A stretch of DNA of 64,000 nucleotides from Gemmata massiliana. Its GTDB lineage: Bacteria > Planctomycetota > Planctomycetia > Gemmatales > Gemmataceae. Position numbers and translations under genes: made by a program. The stretch covers positions 9,507,738-9,571,737 of the forward strand of contig NZ_LR593886.1 in NCBI RefSeq assembly GCF_901538265.1, read 5' to 3'. The notes under the pieces were generated by a model. The model was not told the origin of the DNA. It ran no database searches and saw nothing but the letters and a program-made list of their open reading frames with translations. Of this stretch, positions 9,501 through 18,026 are shown in pieces (position 1 is the first letter of the stretch; each line of letters starts with the position of its first letter).

Positions 9501-10007
9501 GATGGTCGCGTAATTACTCAGTTCGAGGAGCAGGCGCTGGCGCGCCTTCTCGTCGTCCGGCACGTCCTTGGTGTTGTACAGGTTGATAATCATCAACTGG
9601 CTGGGCGACTTCTTCTTGACCGTGACCCCGCGGCGCTTCACCAGATCGGGCAGCACCGGCTCGGCCAGATTTACGCGGTTCTGTACGAGCACCTGCGCGA
9701 TGTTCAGGTCGATGCCAGGCTTGAACGTGACCGTCAGCGTGTACGAGCCGTCGTTCCCGCACGTGGACGACATATACATCATGTCCTCCACGCCGTTCAC
9801 CTGCTGCTCAATCGGAGCGGCCACGGTGTCGGCAACCACCCGGGCGTTCGCCCCGGGGTAGATGCCGTACACCTCGACCGTCGGCGGAGTGATGTCCGGG
9901 TACTGGGCGACCGGGCGCGAGTCCAACCCGACCAGGCCCGCGAGCACGGTCATGATCGCCAGCACCGCGGCGAAAATCGGTCGATCGATGAAGAAGCGTG
10001 TGAACAT
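6543..10007 (-). CDS. RND (HAE1-type) efflux pump, inner-membrane subunit 1
   Basis: 1154 residues, near the usual AcrB length of about 1050. It begins 'MFTRFFIDRPIFAAVLAIM', the normal start of hydrophobe/amphiphile RND transporters. The proton-relay aspartates of TM4 are present ('GIVVDDAIVVVEAV') and so is the TM10 lysine ('LVGLACKNAILIVEFAKQR'). Porter-domain segments such as 'SSTCGNDGSYTLTVTFKPG' are intact. About 65 extra residues with hydrophobic segments (about 512-579, 'FPLAGAGLAYYYLTANPPP' onward) lie in the central cytoplasmic linker region. It follows a second pump gene and a shared adaptor on the same strand. It exports amphiphilic compounds by proton antiport; the substrate is unknown. 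Confidence 0.92.
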   Translation of the reverse strand: MFTRFFIDRPIFAAVLAIMTVLAGLVGLDSRPVAQYPDITPPTVEVYGIYPGANARVVADTVAAPIEQQVNGVEDMMYMSSTCGNDGSYTLTVTFKPGIDLNIAQVLVQNRVNLAEPVLPDLVKRRGVTVKKKSPSQLMIINLYNTKDVPDDEKARQRLLLELSNYATIQLRDELARLQGVGDITYLGQRDYSMRIWLDPEKMAVKGLSSAEVLHAIEQQNAQVAAGQVGQPPAPSGQAFQYTINTLGRLTDEKQFGEIILKADPDSRPVRLKDVGTIELGALSYDQSCTFDGKPSVALAVYQLPGTNAIDTARRVREKMAELRPRFPANVEYQIAYDTTPFIDESIKEVFHTLRDAVVLVAIVMLVFLQSWRAAIIPLAAVPVAIVGTFAAMAVLDYSVNNLTLFGLVLAVGIVVDDAIVVVEAVQHHIEHGLAPRDATIKALDEVAGPVIAVGLVLSAVFVPCVFISGIVGEFYRQFAVTIAVSTLISAFNSLTLSPALCALLLKSNSDAGARDPLPSIAFPLAGAGLAYYYLTANPPPWAVGTVDAPFGSLVFSLPMSVAVAAGAGLVGGGAGWLLRTVLNRTLGYLFTGFNRGFDAVTVGYTRVVAVTLRGSLLILVGYGGLLYLTYDTLNTTPTGFIPAQDKGYLLVNVVLPDAASVERTEQEMRKLEAVAQRTPGVKHTVSVSGNSVMIGTTAPNFATLYVMLDDFPNRHDPALSGDAIAAKLQRELSDEVPGARLTVFGAPPVDGLGNTGGFKLIVEDRGDTGPEAIEEAARSIVESADEKELRDTFTGYRADTPWLRLHIDRDAAQMKGVAVGDIVGALQVYFGSLYVNDFNLFGRTWQVNVQADEKFRRRSADLKRLRVKSAGVELENQMAAQQARAAGKPAPPPKEIMVPLSSFLSVRDTSGPVMVQRYNLYPAAAITSNPAPGVSSGQALAAMERTANEKLPSTMKAEWTELALLQLETKDTALRAFVLSVVLVFLVLAAQYESWALPLAVILVVPMCILSAAFGVLYAGQDVNIFTQVGFVVLVGLACKNAILIVEFAKQRADAGAPRWQAALDACKLRLRPIIMTSVAFIIGVVPLVLAKGAGAEMRHTLGTAGVAGVLGGTAFGLFLTPVFFVVLQRLKESWAGAREPVAVSTEPPPAAH

Positions 10008-10082
10008 GCCGCGTGTGGGATAGAGAGAAGTTAGTACCCGGGCGCGTTCAACGGGCGCCGCGAACCGCGTTGGTGACCCCGA

Positions 10083-13000
10083 TCATTTCGTTCCGCCACG
10101 AATCCGGATCTTGCGCGCGACGTTACCCAACTTCCGGACGGCCCGGGTCGGAACAGCGAGCACGAGGCGCCCGGCCCCTCGCACCACATCCCCGAGCGTG
10201 TGTACGGTGTCGCCGGTGGCCATCACCAACATCCCGAGGAACACGGCCGCAAGCAGGCCAACGAACCCGAGCAGGAGTTCGTAGAGCAGCGCGTCGGACC
10301 CGAACTCGATCGCCAGGAGCAGCCCCGGAATGGCCATGATGACGAGTGCGAGTTCGGCCAGCGACATCACCCGCGAGTGCCCCGTGAGGTGGCGGGCGCG
10401 ACGCACGAGGCGGTCCATGAGGGCGAAGAACACGGGCGTGAGGAACACGCCAAACGCGGTCACCCCGAGCATCCCGCCGAGTACGGCCACGCCCAGCGCT
10501 TGGCGCATCTCGGCCCCGGCCCCCGTCGCGATCGCGAGCGGCACCACGCCCAACATGAACGCGACCGAGGTCATCATGATCGGCCGGAACCGGAGCGCGC
10601 ACGCTTCCAAAATGGCGGCGTTCAGCTCCGCGCCCCGATCGCGTGCGATCTTCGCGAACTCGACGATGAGGATCGCGTTCTTACATGCAAGCCCCACCAG
10701 CACCACGAACCCCACCTGCGTGAAGATGTTCACGTCCTGCTTGCCGATACCGGACGCGAGCGCCCACTTGTTGGCGTTCCCAATGAGTACGCGATCGATC
10801 CACGCCGCGGTCTCGAGCGCCCACGGCCCCAGTTTCAAGAACTCGGGACCGTCGCCCGCGTTCCATTGCAGAACCTGCTGCGTCGCGGACCCGGGGTCAC
10901 TGAGCCACACCGCCCCGAGCGAGCATGCCACGCACACCGGCACAACGAGGATCACCGCCAGCGGGAACGCCCAGCTCTCGTAAAGCGCGGAGAGGATCAG
11001 GAACACGAACGCGACCGACAGCCCGAACACCAGCCCGCCCGTGTTGCGCGACTGCTTTTCGAGGAACGTGAGTTCCGTCCACTCGTAGGCCATCTTGTCG
11101 GGCAGTTGTTGCTCGGCGAGCTTTTCGAGCATCCCGATCGCGTCGCCGGTGCTGCTCCCGGCCGACACGTTGCCGTTGACCGCCGCGGCCGGGTACATGT
11201 TGTACCGCGTGATGACCAGCGGCCCGCTCCGCTCGTTCACGGTCAGCAGCGCGCCCAGTGGCACCATGTCGCCCTTCTTGTTCCGCACCTTCAGGCGCTT
11301 CACGTCCTCCAACTGGTCGCGGAACCGGTCGTCGGCCTGCACGTTCACCTGCCACGTGCGACCGAACCGGTTGAAGTCGTTCGCGTAGCGGCTACCCATC
11401 GTCCCCTGGAGGGTCGCGTACACGTCCCCCACGTCCACCTGGCGCTCTAAACAGGCATCGATATTGATGGCCAGAACGAGTTGCGGCGAATTGGTCTTAA
11501 ACACCGTAAACAACCCGACCACCTGCTTCTGCTGGTTCGCCTTCTCGATGAACGCTTCCGTTTGCTGCTGGAGCATGGCCGGGCCGACGTCGCCGCGGTC
11601 CTCGATCATGATGCGGAACCCGCCCGCGCGCCCGAGACCGGACACCGCCGGCGCACCGAACACCTGCACCTGCCCCTCGGGGCACAGCATGTTGAACCGC
11701 TTCCGCAACTCGGTCGCGATCGCGTCGGCCGTGAGCGTCTTCGAGCGCCGGTTCTCGAAGTCGTCGAGGATGACGAACATCGAACCGAAGTTCGAGCCGT
11801 AGGCGCTGATGACGAACGAGTTCCCGGCAACTGCGTTCACGTGGCGCACCGGGCGCACTTTGTTCCCGGTGCCGTCGTCCAGCTCCGTTTCCAGCGCGAT
11901 GCGACTAATCTTCGACATCACCTCGCGCGTGCGCTCGGCGCTGGCCGCGTCCGGAAGCTGCACGCTGCAAATCATGTAGCCCTTGTCCTGCTGCGGGATG
12001 AACCCGGTGGGCTGCGTGCGGAACGCGGCCATGCCCGACGCGACGATCGCTGCGTAGCCGGCCAGCACCAGAAGCGGCACGCGCAGCCCGAGGCTGACGA
12101 GCTTCACGTACGCGCGGTTGGTCGTCTCGAACACGCGGTTGAATAGCCGACCCAAGTACGTCAACGGGGCGAAGGCGTACCCCATCAGCACGGCGACGAA
12201 CGACGGTTTCCGGTTCGGGTCGGGTGCCCCCTTGAGCAGCAGAGAACAAAGGGCCGGGCTAAGTGTGAGCGAGTTGAAAGTAGAAATCAGCGTGCTGACC
12301 GCGATCGTGAGCGCGAACTGCCGGAAGAACGCACCCACGATCCCCGAGAGGAACGCGCACGGGAGGAACACCGCACCCAACACGATCCCCACCGCGATGA
12401 TCGGGCCAGACACGTCCTCCATCGCACGAATCGTCGCTTCACGGGGGGCAAGCCCCTTCTCCAACTGGTGCTGGACGGCTTCGACGACAACGATGGCGTC
12501 GTCCACCACGATCCCCACCGCGAGCACCAAACCGAACAGCGTCAGGTTGTTGATCGTGAACCCGGCGAGTGCCATTGCGCCGAATGTACCGATGATGGCG
12601 ACGGGCACCGCGGCGAGCGGGATGATCGCCGCGCGCCAAGTCTGGAGAAACACCAGCACCACGATCGCGACCAGTACGATCGCGTCGCGGAGCGACTTGA
12701 ACACCTCGAAGATGGATTCGCGGATGAACGGGCTGGTGTCGTACCCGATTTCGTAAGTGATGCCCGGCGGGAAGTCCTTGCCCATCTTCGCCATGTGCCC
12801 CTTCACCGCCTCCGCCGTCTGGATGGCATTGGCTTCGGGCAAAATGAAGATGGCGAGGCCAACTGTGGGCTTATCGTCGAACCGGTTGGCGACGTCGTGG
12901 GACTTCGCGCCGAGTTCCACGCGGGCGACGTCCTTCACCTTCACCAACTGTCCCTGCGGGCCGCCCTTCACGACGATCTGCTCGAACTGCTCGATGTCTT

Positions 13001-13745
13001 CGAGCCGACCGAGCGCGGCGAGTGTGAGCTGGTAGGGCTGCCCGGTCCCGTTGGGCGGCTGGCCGACCTGCCCGGCCGCGATGGGCAAGTTCTGTTGCCG
13101 CAGCGCCTGGACCACGTCGGCCGCGGTGAGGTTCCGGGCGGCGAGCTTGTCCGGGTCCACCCACAGGCGCATCGCGTAGTCGCGCTGGCCGAAGATGGTC
13201 ACGTCGCTGATGCCCGGCAACCGCTGCAACTCTTCTTTGAGCTTCAGGACCGCGTAGTTGCTCAGGTAGAGCTGGTCGTACCGGCCGTCGGGCAATCCCG
13301 GTTCCGGCGGGGACGTGATCCCGACCGTCATGAGCAGTTCGGGCGAGCGCTTCCGCGTGGTGATGCCCGTGGAGCGGACCACTTCCGGGAGTTGCGGGAA
13401 CGCGAGGTTGACGCGGTTCTGCACCCGCACCTGGGCCATGTTCAGGTCGGTGCCGCTCTTGAACGTGACCGTCAGCGTGTACGTCCCGTCGCTCGTACAC
13501 TGCGAGGTCATGTACAGCATGTCCTCGACGCCGTTCACTTGCTGCTCGATCGGCGACGCGATCGTTTCGGACACGACCTGCGCGCTGGCGCCGGGGTAGT
13601 TGCAGTCGATCTGGATCGTCGGCGGGGTGACCTTCGGGTACTGCGAAACGGGCAGCGTCCCAACCGCCATTGCGCCGGCGAGGGTAATCACCACCGAAAG
13701 AACGGTGGCGAAGATGGGCCGGTCGATGAAGAACCGTGCGATCAT
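10083..13745 (-). CDS. RND (HAE1-type) efflux pump, inner-membrane subunit 2
   Basis: 1220 residues, starting 'MIARFFIDRPIFATVLSVV'. TM4 'GIVVDDAIVVVEAVQHQLE' and TM10 'VGLACKNAILIVEFAKIA' carry the proton-relay residues, and the porter domains are complete. It resembles the 6543 pump closely, so the two are likely tandem duplicates. Two departures stand out: an insertion around 'LSDPGSATQQVLQWNAGDG' before TM10, and a C-terminal tail of about 100 residues (about 1120-1220) with two further predicted membrane spans. The gene lies between the adaptor (13892-15124) and the first pump, 75 bases from the latter. Two related pumps behind one adaptor could form a heteromeric trimer, as in MdtBC; that is inference. 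Confidence 0.92.
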   Translation of the reverse strand: MIARFFIDRPIFATVLSVVITLAGAMAVGTLPVSQYPKVTPPTIQIDCNYPGASAQVVSETIASPIEQQVNGVEDMLYMTSQCTSDGTYTLTVTFKSGTDLNMAQVRVQNRVNLAFPQLPEVVRSTGITTRKRSPELLMTVGITSPPEPGLPDGRYDQLYLSNYAVLKLKEELQRLPGISDVTIFGQRDYAMRLWVDPDKLAARNLTAADVVQALRQQNLPIAAGQVGQPPNGTGQPYQLTLAALGRLEDIEQFEQIVVKGGPQGQLVKVKDVARVELGAKSHDVANRFDDKPTVGLAIFILPEANAIQTAEAVKGHMAKMGKDFPPGITYEIGYDTSPFIRESIFEVFKSLRDAIVLVAIVVLVFLQTWRAAIIPLAAVPVAIIGTFGAMALAGFTINNLTLFGLVLAVGIVVDDAIVVVEAVQHQLEKGLAPREATIRAMEDVSGPIIAVGIVLGAVFLPCAFLSGIVGAFFRQFALTIAVSTLISTFNSLTLSPALCSLLLKGAPDPNRKPSFVAVLMGYAFAPLTYLGRLFNRVFETTNRAYVKLVSLGLRVPLLVLAGYAAIVASGMAAFRTQPTGFIPQQDKGYMICSVQLPDAASAERTREVMSKISRIALETELDDGTGNKVRPVRHVNAVAGNSFVISAYGSNFGSMFVILDDFENRRSKTLTADAIATELRKRFNMLCPEGQVQVFGAPAVSGLGRAGGFRIMIEDRGDVGPAMLQQQTEAFIEKANQQKQVVGLFTVFKTNSPQLVLAINIDACLERQVDVGDVYATLQGTMGSRYANDFNRFGRTWQVNVQADDRFRDQLEDVKRLKVRNKKGDMVPLGALLTVNERSGPLVITRYNMYPAAAVNGNVSAGSSTGDAIGMLEKLAEQQLPDKMAYEWTELTFLEKQSRNTGGLVFGLSVAFVFLILSALYESWAFPLAVILVVPVCVACSLGAVWLSDPGSATQQVLQWNAGDGPEFLKLGPWALETAAWIDRVLIGNANKWALASGIGKQDVNIFTQVGFVVLVGLACKNAILIVEFAKIARDRGAELNAAILEACALRFRPIMMTSVAFMLGVVPLAIATGAGAEMRQALGVAVLGGMLGVTAFGVFLTPVFFALMDRLVRRARHLTGHSRVMSLAELALVIMAIPGLLLAIEFGSDALLYELLLGFVGLLAAVFLGMLVMATGDTVHTLGDVVRGAGRLVLAVPTRAVRKLGNVARKIRIRGGTK

Positions 13746-13856
13746 GGAGTCAGCAACGCGAGGTCGGGGAGGCGCTCGCCGGGGTTGAGTCCCCGGCCAT
13801 CAATGATCGCCGCTGTGCGGCTCGAAAGAGTGCTGCTTGAACGCGGCTGGGCGATT

Positions 13857-13883
13857 CGGGTTGCTGTTGGAACCAGCAACCCG
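13857..13883 (-). promoter_or_regulatory. Intercistronic hairpin between adaptor and pump genes
   Basis: A perfect 10-bp stem (CGGGTTGCTG at 13857-13866 with its complement at 13874-13883) in the 146-base gap between the adaptor stop and the second pump start. A CCGGGG/CCCCGG hairpin lies about 70 bases further on toward the pump. Without a T-run it is more likely an RNA stability or partial attenuation element than a full terminator. Confidence 0.45.
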
Positions 13884-13891
13884 ATTTGTGG

Positions 13892-15124
13892 CTAGAGGGA
13901 ACCCGAAAGACTCTTCACGCGGGGCGCGGGTGCGAGCGGGAGTGAGCCCGGGGAGTCGGTAGTAGCAGTTTTCGTCGGCTGGGCGGGTTTCGGATTCACT
14001 TCCGCTCCCGGGCGCACGCGGAGCATCCCGTCCACAATGACCTTATCACTCGTCTTGACCGCGCCGTCCTCGATCACCCGCAGTTGACCGTACTGTTGGC
14101 CCACGCGGACGTTGCGCCGGACGACCTCGTTCTTTTCATTGACGATGTACAAGAACTTCTGCCCCTGGTCGGACCCGAGAGCCTTTTCCGGAACAAGGAT
14201 TGCGTCGTGCGGCTCACCGATGGGCATGCGCACGCGGACGAACTGTCCCGGCGAGAGCATGTACCAAGGCGCCCGAGGGATGCGCGGGTTCAGGATCTCG
14301 GCGCGAATCCGGAGCGTCCCGGTGCCCGCGTCGATCTGGTTGGACGAGAATACGATCTGCCCGGAGAGCGTGTGGGTGTCGTCGTCGGCCAGCGCGATCT
14401 GCACCATGCGGGGGTGCTCGCGGGACGATTTGACCGCCCCCTGTTCGATCAGCTTCCGCACCCGCGACACGGTCCGCTCGTCCACGTCGAACGTCGCGTA
14501 CACATAGTCGAGCCGGACAATGGTGCTGAGCGCGGTATCGTCGGCCTTGATGAGGTTCTCTTCGTCCACGAACCGCTTGTCCAGTCGGCCGTCGAACGGG
14601 GCGCGAATGGTGCAGTACCGGAGGTTGGTGGCGGCGAGTTGCACCGCGGCGCGGGCCACGTTCACGTCGCCTTCGGCCTCGGCCCGGTCGCCCGCCTTGA
14701 TGTCGTAATCCTCTTTGGCCGCGCTCCCTTTGTCGTACAGCCCCTTCACGCGGTCGTAGTTGTCGGTCGCGGTTTTCAGGTGAACTTCGGCTTTGGCGAG
14801 GGCCGCCGTCGCCTGATCGAGTTGAGCGCGGTAGATGCGGCTGTCGATCTCGAACAGCGGTTGCCCCTCTTCGATGTCCTGGCCGTCCTTGAAGTGAATC
14901 TTCTTCAGGTGCCCGGTCACACGCGACTTGAGTTCAACGACCCGGTACGGCTCCGTGCGCCCGGCGAAATCCTCGTAATCATTCACCTTTTGTGACAGTG
15001 GAGAACTCACGATCACAACGGGTGGCGGGGTTTTCACCGGCTCCGGTGGCTTCCGGGCGCACCCGGCCAGCACAGAGGCGGCAACGACAAAAGCGACAGC
15101 GGCAGCGTATCGTCGATTTATCAT
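13892..15124 (-). CDS. RND efflux periplasmic adaptor (membrane fusion) lipoprotein
   Basis: 410 residues with a lipoprotein signal (lipobox LAGC, 'VAASVLAGCARKPPEP'). A membrane-fusion-protein core follows: the lipoyl-like barrel ('VVELKSRVTGHLKKIHFKDG', 'DIEEGQPLFEID'), an alpha-hairpin of coiled-coil residues about 95-170 ('QLDQATAALAKAEVHLKTAT'), and the second barrel half ('NLRYCTIRAPFDGRLDKRFV'). It would link the two RND pumps downstream to an outer-membrane channel; no TolC-type gene is in the window. It is the first gene of the leftward operon, so the promoter should lie in 15125-15300. Family assignment is firm. Confidence 0.92.
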   Translation of the reverse strand: MINRRYAAAVAFVVAASVLAGCARKPPEPVKTPPPVVIVSSPLSQKVNDYEDFAGRTEPYRVVELKSRVTGHLKKIHFKDGQDIEEGQPLFEIDSRIYRAQLDQATAALAKAEVHLKTATDNYDRVKGLYDKGSAAKEDYDIKAGDRAEAEGDVNVARAAVQLAATNLRYCTIRAPFDGRLDKRFVDEENLIKADDTALSTIVRLDYVYATFDVDERTVSRVRKLIEQGAVKSSREHPRMVQIALADDDTHTLSGQIVFSSNQIDAGTGTLRIRAEILNPRIPRAPWYMLSPGQFVRVRMPIGEPHDAILVPEKALGSDQGQKFLYIVNEKNEVVRRNVRVGQQYGQLRVIEDGAVKTSDKVIVDGMLRVRPGAEVNPKPAQPTKTATTDSPGSLPLAPAPRVKSLSGSL

Positions 15125-15307
15125 GGATAAGCGGCAGTGGGAGCGGGACTGCGGCGGGCGCCAGTTGAATACCGCACCGGCACGCGGGGCTTACGCAACA
15201 CTCATAGTTGCCTCATGGTAAGGCACGCGGACCGCCGTTGCAAAGGAGTTGATCCACGTAAACTCTGTGAGGAATTACAAGTTAGATTGAGCGAAAACAA
15301 AGCGAAA

Positions 15308-15326
15308 CGGGGGCCGAAAGCCCCCG
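15308..15326 (-). terminator. Terminator after the rhodanese gene
   Basis: A 7-bp stem (CGGGGGC at 15308-15314, complement at 15320-15326) with a 5-nt loop, read on the minus strand into a T-rich stretch. It separates the rhodanese gene from the RND operon promoter region. Confidence 0.6.
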
Positions 15327-15353
15327 CTTGTCTAGCACAGAATAGACCCGTCT

Positions 15354-15989
15354 TTACTTCGGGTCGGACTCGAAGGCGAACACCGAACTCTTGGGGTCGA
15401 GTTGCGGCCCGAGTTCGTACACGTTCTTGTAACCGTACCCGTACAGCGCGATGTAGGTCGAGATGTTCAGCGACGCGGTCGGGGCTTTCGACGGAAACGC
15501 CAGGACCGCTTTAGTGCCGACGGCCTTCCCCGTGGGATTATCCCGTGTGACGCGGACGGTCGTGGGCGGGCCGCCGTTGACGAAATTGTTGTTGCAGTAG
15601 ATCAGGATCTTGGCGTCCTTGTTTGGCAGGGTCTTCTTGAGGCTCTCGATGTCGATGTCCGGGAAACTCAGGTTGATCGCCCCTTTGATGTGCAGGATGT
15701 CGTACTTCTCCTTGCTCCGCGCATCGAGCAAGATCACGCCCTTCTCCTGGCTCACCTTGAGGAACTCGGCTTCCGTGAGCCGACGCTTCTCGCGATGCTG
15801 TGCGGCTTCCTGAGCGATCTTCAGGTAACCGTTGAAATCGATGTTGGGATTCGCGAGCGGGTCCGGTGCTTGGGCCGCGGCTTTTTGAGCGGCCGGGGGC
15901 TGTGAGTCGGCCGAGTTCGCGGTCGAAGCGCCGACGTTCGCGGCCCAATAGCCGCCCCCGAAAACGAGCGCCAGGACGAGGTACTTCAT
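15354..15989 (-). CDS. Exported rhodanese-like domain protein
   Basis: 211 residues beginning 'MKYLVLALVFGGGYWAANVG', a signal peptide or N-terminal anchor, with GGAGAG before the ATG. An Ala/Gln-rich linker leads to a rhodanese domain: 'EKGVILLDARSKEKYDILHI' gives the usual DARxxxEY-like segment, and the expected active-site cysteine is C132 in 'ILIYCNNNFVNGG'. The loop CNNNFVNGG differs from the common CxxGxRS loop, so sulfur-transfer activity is uncertain. Location is probably periplasmic. Neighbours give no pathway. Function beyond the fold is not known. Confidence 0.8.
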   Translation of the reverse strand: MKYLVLALVFGGGYWAANVGASTANSADSQPPAAQKAAAQAPDPLANPNIDFNGYLKIAQEAAQHREKRRLTEAEFLKVSQEKGVILLDARSKEKYDILHIKGAINLSFPDIDIESLKKTLPNKDAKILIYCNNNFVNGGPPTTVRVTRDNPTGKAVGTKAVLAFPSKAPTASLNISTYIALYGYGYKNVYELGPQLDPKSSVFAFESDPK

Positions 15990-16102
15990 CGCGTCTCTCC
16001 CGTTCCAAGTGCTCGCGGCACACGACCGCGAGTGCCTGGACTATACCGGGCTTCCGCGAAAAGAGGCGCAACAGTGTTGTAACGATGTGCCGACCGTCCG
16101 GG

Positions 16103-17536
16103 CTACGCCAAGATGTCCTTCACCACGCGGCCGTGGACGTCGGTGAGGCGGTAGTCGCGGCCCTGGAACTTGTAGGTCAGGCGCTCGTGATCGATGCCGA
16201 GCAGGTGGAGCATGGTCGCGTGCAGGTCGTGGACCGGGAACACGTTCTCTTCGGCGTTGTACCCGAACTCGTCGGTGGCCCCATACGAGACTCCACCCTT
16301 AATCCCGCCGCCCGCGAGCAGCACGCTGAAGCCCTTCATGTGGTGGTCGCGCCCGTTGCCGCCCTGGGACATCGGCGTGCGGCCGAACTCGCCGGTGAGT
16401 ACGATCAGCGTCTCCTCGAACATTCCGAGCCGCTTCAGGTCGCGGACCAGCGCGGCGAGCGGCTGATCGATCTCCTCGATCTTCAGTTTGATGCCGTCCT
16501 TGATGCCGCCGTGGTGGTCCCAGTCGCGGTGGTAGAGCTGGATGAACCGCACGCCCTTCTGGGCCATGCGCCGGGCGAGCAGGCAGTTGGCCGCGAACGA
16601 GCCGTCGCTCCCCTTCGTGCCGTAAGACTCCATCACCTTCGCGGGTTCGTCCCGCATGTCCATCAGGTCGGGTACACTCGCCTGCATCTTGAACGCGAGT
16701 TCGTACTGCCCGATGCGCGTAGCGATTTCCGGGTCGTCCACGGCAGCGTTCTGCATCTGGTTGAGCTTCGCGACGGCGTCGATGACGTCTTTTTGCTGCC
16801 CCACGTCCACGCCGGGCGGGTTCGTGAGGTACAGCACCGGATCGCCCTTCCCGCGGAGTTGCACGCCCTGGAACTTGCCCGGCAGGAACCCGGCCGACCA
16901 CTGGCGCGACGCGATCGGCTGGTTCTGCCCGCCCCGCCCGTTCGAGGTGAGCACCACGAACCCGGGCAGGTCCGCGGACTCACTCCCGATGCCGTAGGTG
17001 AGCCAGCTCCCCATACTCGGCCGGCCGGACACGCTCGACCCGGTGTTCATGAACGTGTGGGCCGGGTCGTGGTTGATCGCCTCCGTTTTGCACGACCGGA
17101 CGATGCACAAATCGTCCGCGACGTCGGGCAGGAACTTGAACAGTTCGTTCATCTCCTGGCCGCTCTTGCCGTGCTTCTTGAACCCCCACTGGGGGCCGAA
17201 ACAGGTCAACTTCGCGCCCTGAAGCTGCGCGATCGGCTGGCCCTTCGTGACGCTCTCGGGCATCAGTTGGCCGTTCCGCTTCGCGAGTTCGGGCTTGTGA
17301 TCGAACAGTTCCAGGTGGCTCGCGCCGCCAGCCATCACCATGAAAATGACGCGCTTGGCCTTCGGCGTCACGTGCGGCTTCGCGATCACCCCACGCGGCA
17401 CCTGCGGTTCCGCTCCGCGCACGTTCCGTCCGGCGAGCAGCGACGCCAGCGCTGCAGTGCCCACCCCGCGGCAGGCGTCACCGAGGAACGCGCGGCGCTG
17501 GAGGAACCGGACGCGGGAAAGGAAGTTCGCGTTCAT
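16103..17536 (-). CDS. DUF1501 (sulfatase-like fold) exported protein
   Basis: 477 residues from ATG 17536 (a GTG one codon earlier is possible). The N-terminus has the arginine-pair pattern of a Tat-type signal ('RRAFLGDACRGVGTAALASL'). DUF1501 hallmarks are 'VIFMVMAGGASHLELFDHKP', 'GSSVSGRPSMGSWLTYGIGS', 'VLTGEFGRTPMSQGGNGRDHH' and the C-terminal 'HATMLHLLGIDHERLTYKF'. The family belongs to the alkaline-phosphatase/sulfatase-like fold and in planctomycetes is nearly always encoded beside a DUF1549/DUF1553 protein, here at 18027-20675. Substrate unknown. The two genes, with a small membrane protein between them, are probably one transcript. Confidence 0.9.
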   Translation of the reverse strand: MNANFLSRVRFLQRRAFLGDACRGVGTAALASLLAGRNVRGAEPQVPRGVIAKPHVTPKAKRVIFMVMAGGASHLELFDHKPELAKRNGQLMPESVTKGQPIAQLQGAKLTCFGPQWGFKKHGKSGQEMNELFKFLPDVADDLCIVRSCKTEAINHDPAHTFMNTGSSVSGRPSMGSWLTYGIGSESADLPGFVVLTSNGRGGQNQPIASRQWSAGFLPGKFQGVQLRGKGDPVLYLTNPPGVDVGQQKDVIDAVAKLNQMQNAAVDDPEIATRIGQYELAFKMQASVPDLMDMRDEPAKVMESYGTKGSDGSFAANCLLARRMAQKGVRFIQLYHRDWDHHGGIKDGIKLKIEEIDQPLAALVRDLKRLGMFEETLIVLTGEFGRTPMSQGGNGRDHHMKGFSVLLAGGGIKGGVSYGATDEFGYNAEENVFPVHDLHATMLHLLGIDHERLTYKFQGRDYRLTDVHGRVVKDILA

Positions 17537-17573
17537 CACAGCACCAAACGGAGGATGATTAACCGTAACAGAG

Positions 17574-17981
17574 TCAAGGCGCCAGCGCGTTCGTGAGCTT
17601 GGTCATGGGCAATTCGATGGCGAAGGCGGTTACCCCACCGACCAGCGAAAACAGGAGTACCGGGCATACCACCCACGCGAGCGCACTAATTCGCGAGGTC
17701 CGATCAAGTTTCCAGGTCACAAAGAAATCGAGTCCGCCCAACAAAACGATCGCCGGAACCAGCGTCCACCAGCACTCGACCAACCAGTTCGAGAGGCGAA
17801 TGACGCTCAAAGTCATCAACGGGAGCGTCATGCCGAACTCATCGAACGTCTTCTTGGCAGCGGGAACACGCACCAAGTAAATCACCGCCAAGATCAGCAA
17901 CAGGATCGCGTGCAGTGCGGTTGCGAAAACCGCGAGCCCGGGTCCGCGCGTTCGATTCTCGGCCAGCACCTGTGCGCTCAT
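17574..17981 (-). CDS. Small membrane protein, function unknown
   Basis: 135 residues from an ATG at 17981 (a GTG start at 18017 would add 12). Three hydrophobic spans are visible: 'GLAVFATALHAILLLILAVI', 'CWWTLVPAIVLLGGLDFFVT' and 'ISALAWVVCPVLLFSLVGGV'. It ends 37 bases before the DUF1501 start and starts 45 bases after the DUF1553 stop, so it is co-oriented and probably co-transcribed with both. The pattern resembles small inner-membrane proteins often annotated near type II secretion components, but no motif makes that firm. Confidence 0.65.
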   Translation of the reverse strand: MSAQVLAENRTRGPGLAVFATALHAILLLILAVIYLVRVPAAKKTFDEFGMTLPLMTLSVIRLSNWLVECWWTLVPAIVLLGGLDFFVTWKLDRTSRISALAWVVCPVLLFSLVGGVTAFAIELPMTKLTNALAP

Positions 17982-18026
17982 TGCGGCTCTCGCTTCGAGG
18001 GCGGTTGCGCGTACCACTGATTGGCG

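Noticed and set aside
6480..10034. An 1184-codon open frame opposite the first RND pump
   Set aside because: Same cause: codon bias of a high-GC gene. The product has no family features, and the opposite strand encodes a complete RND pump.
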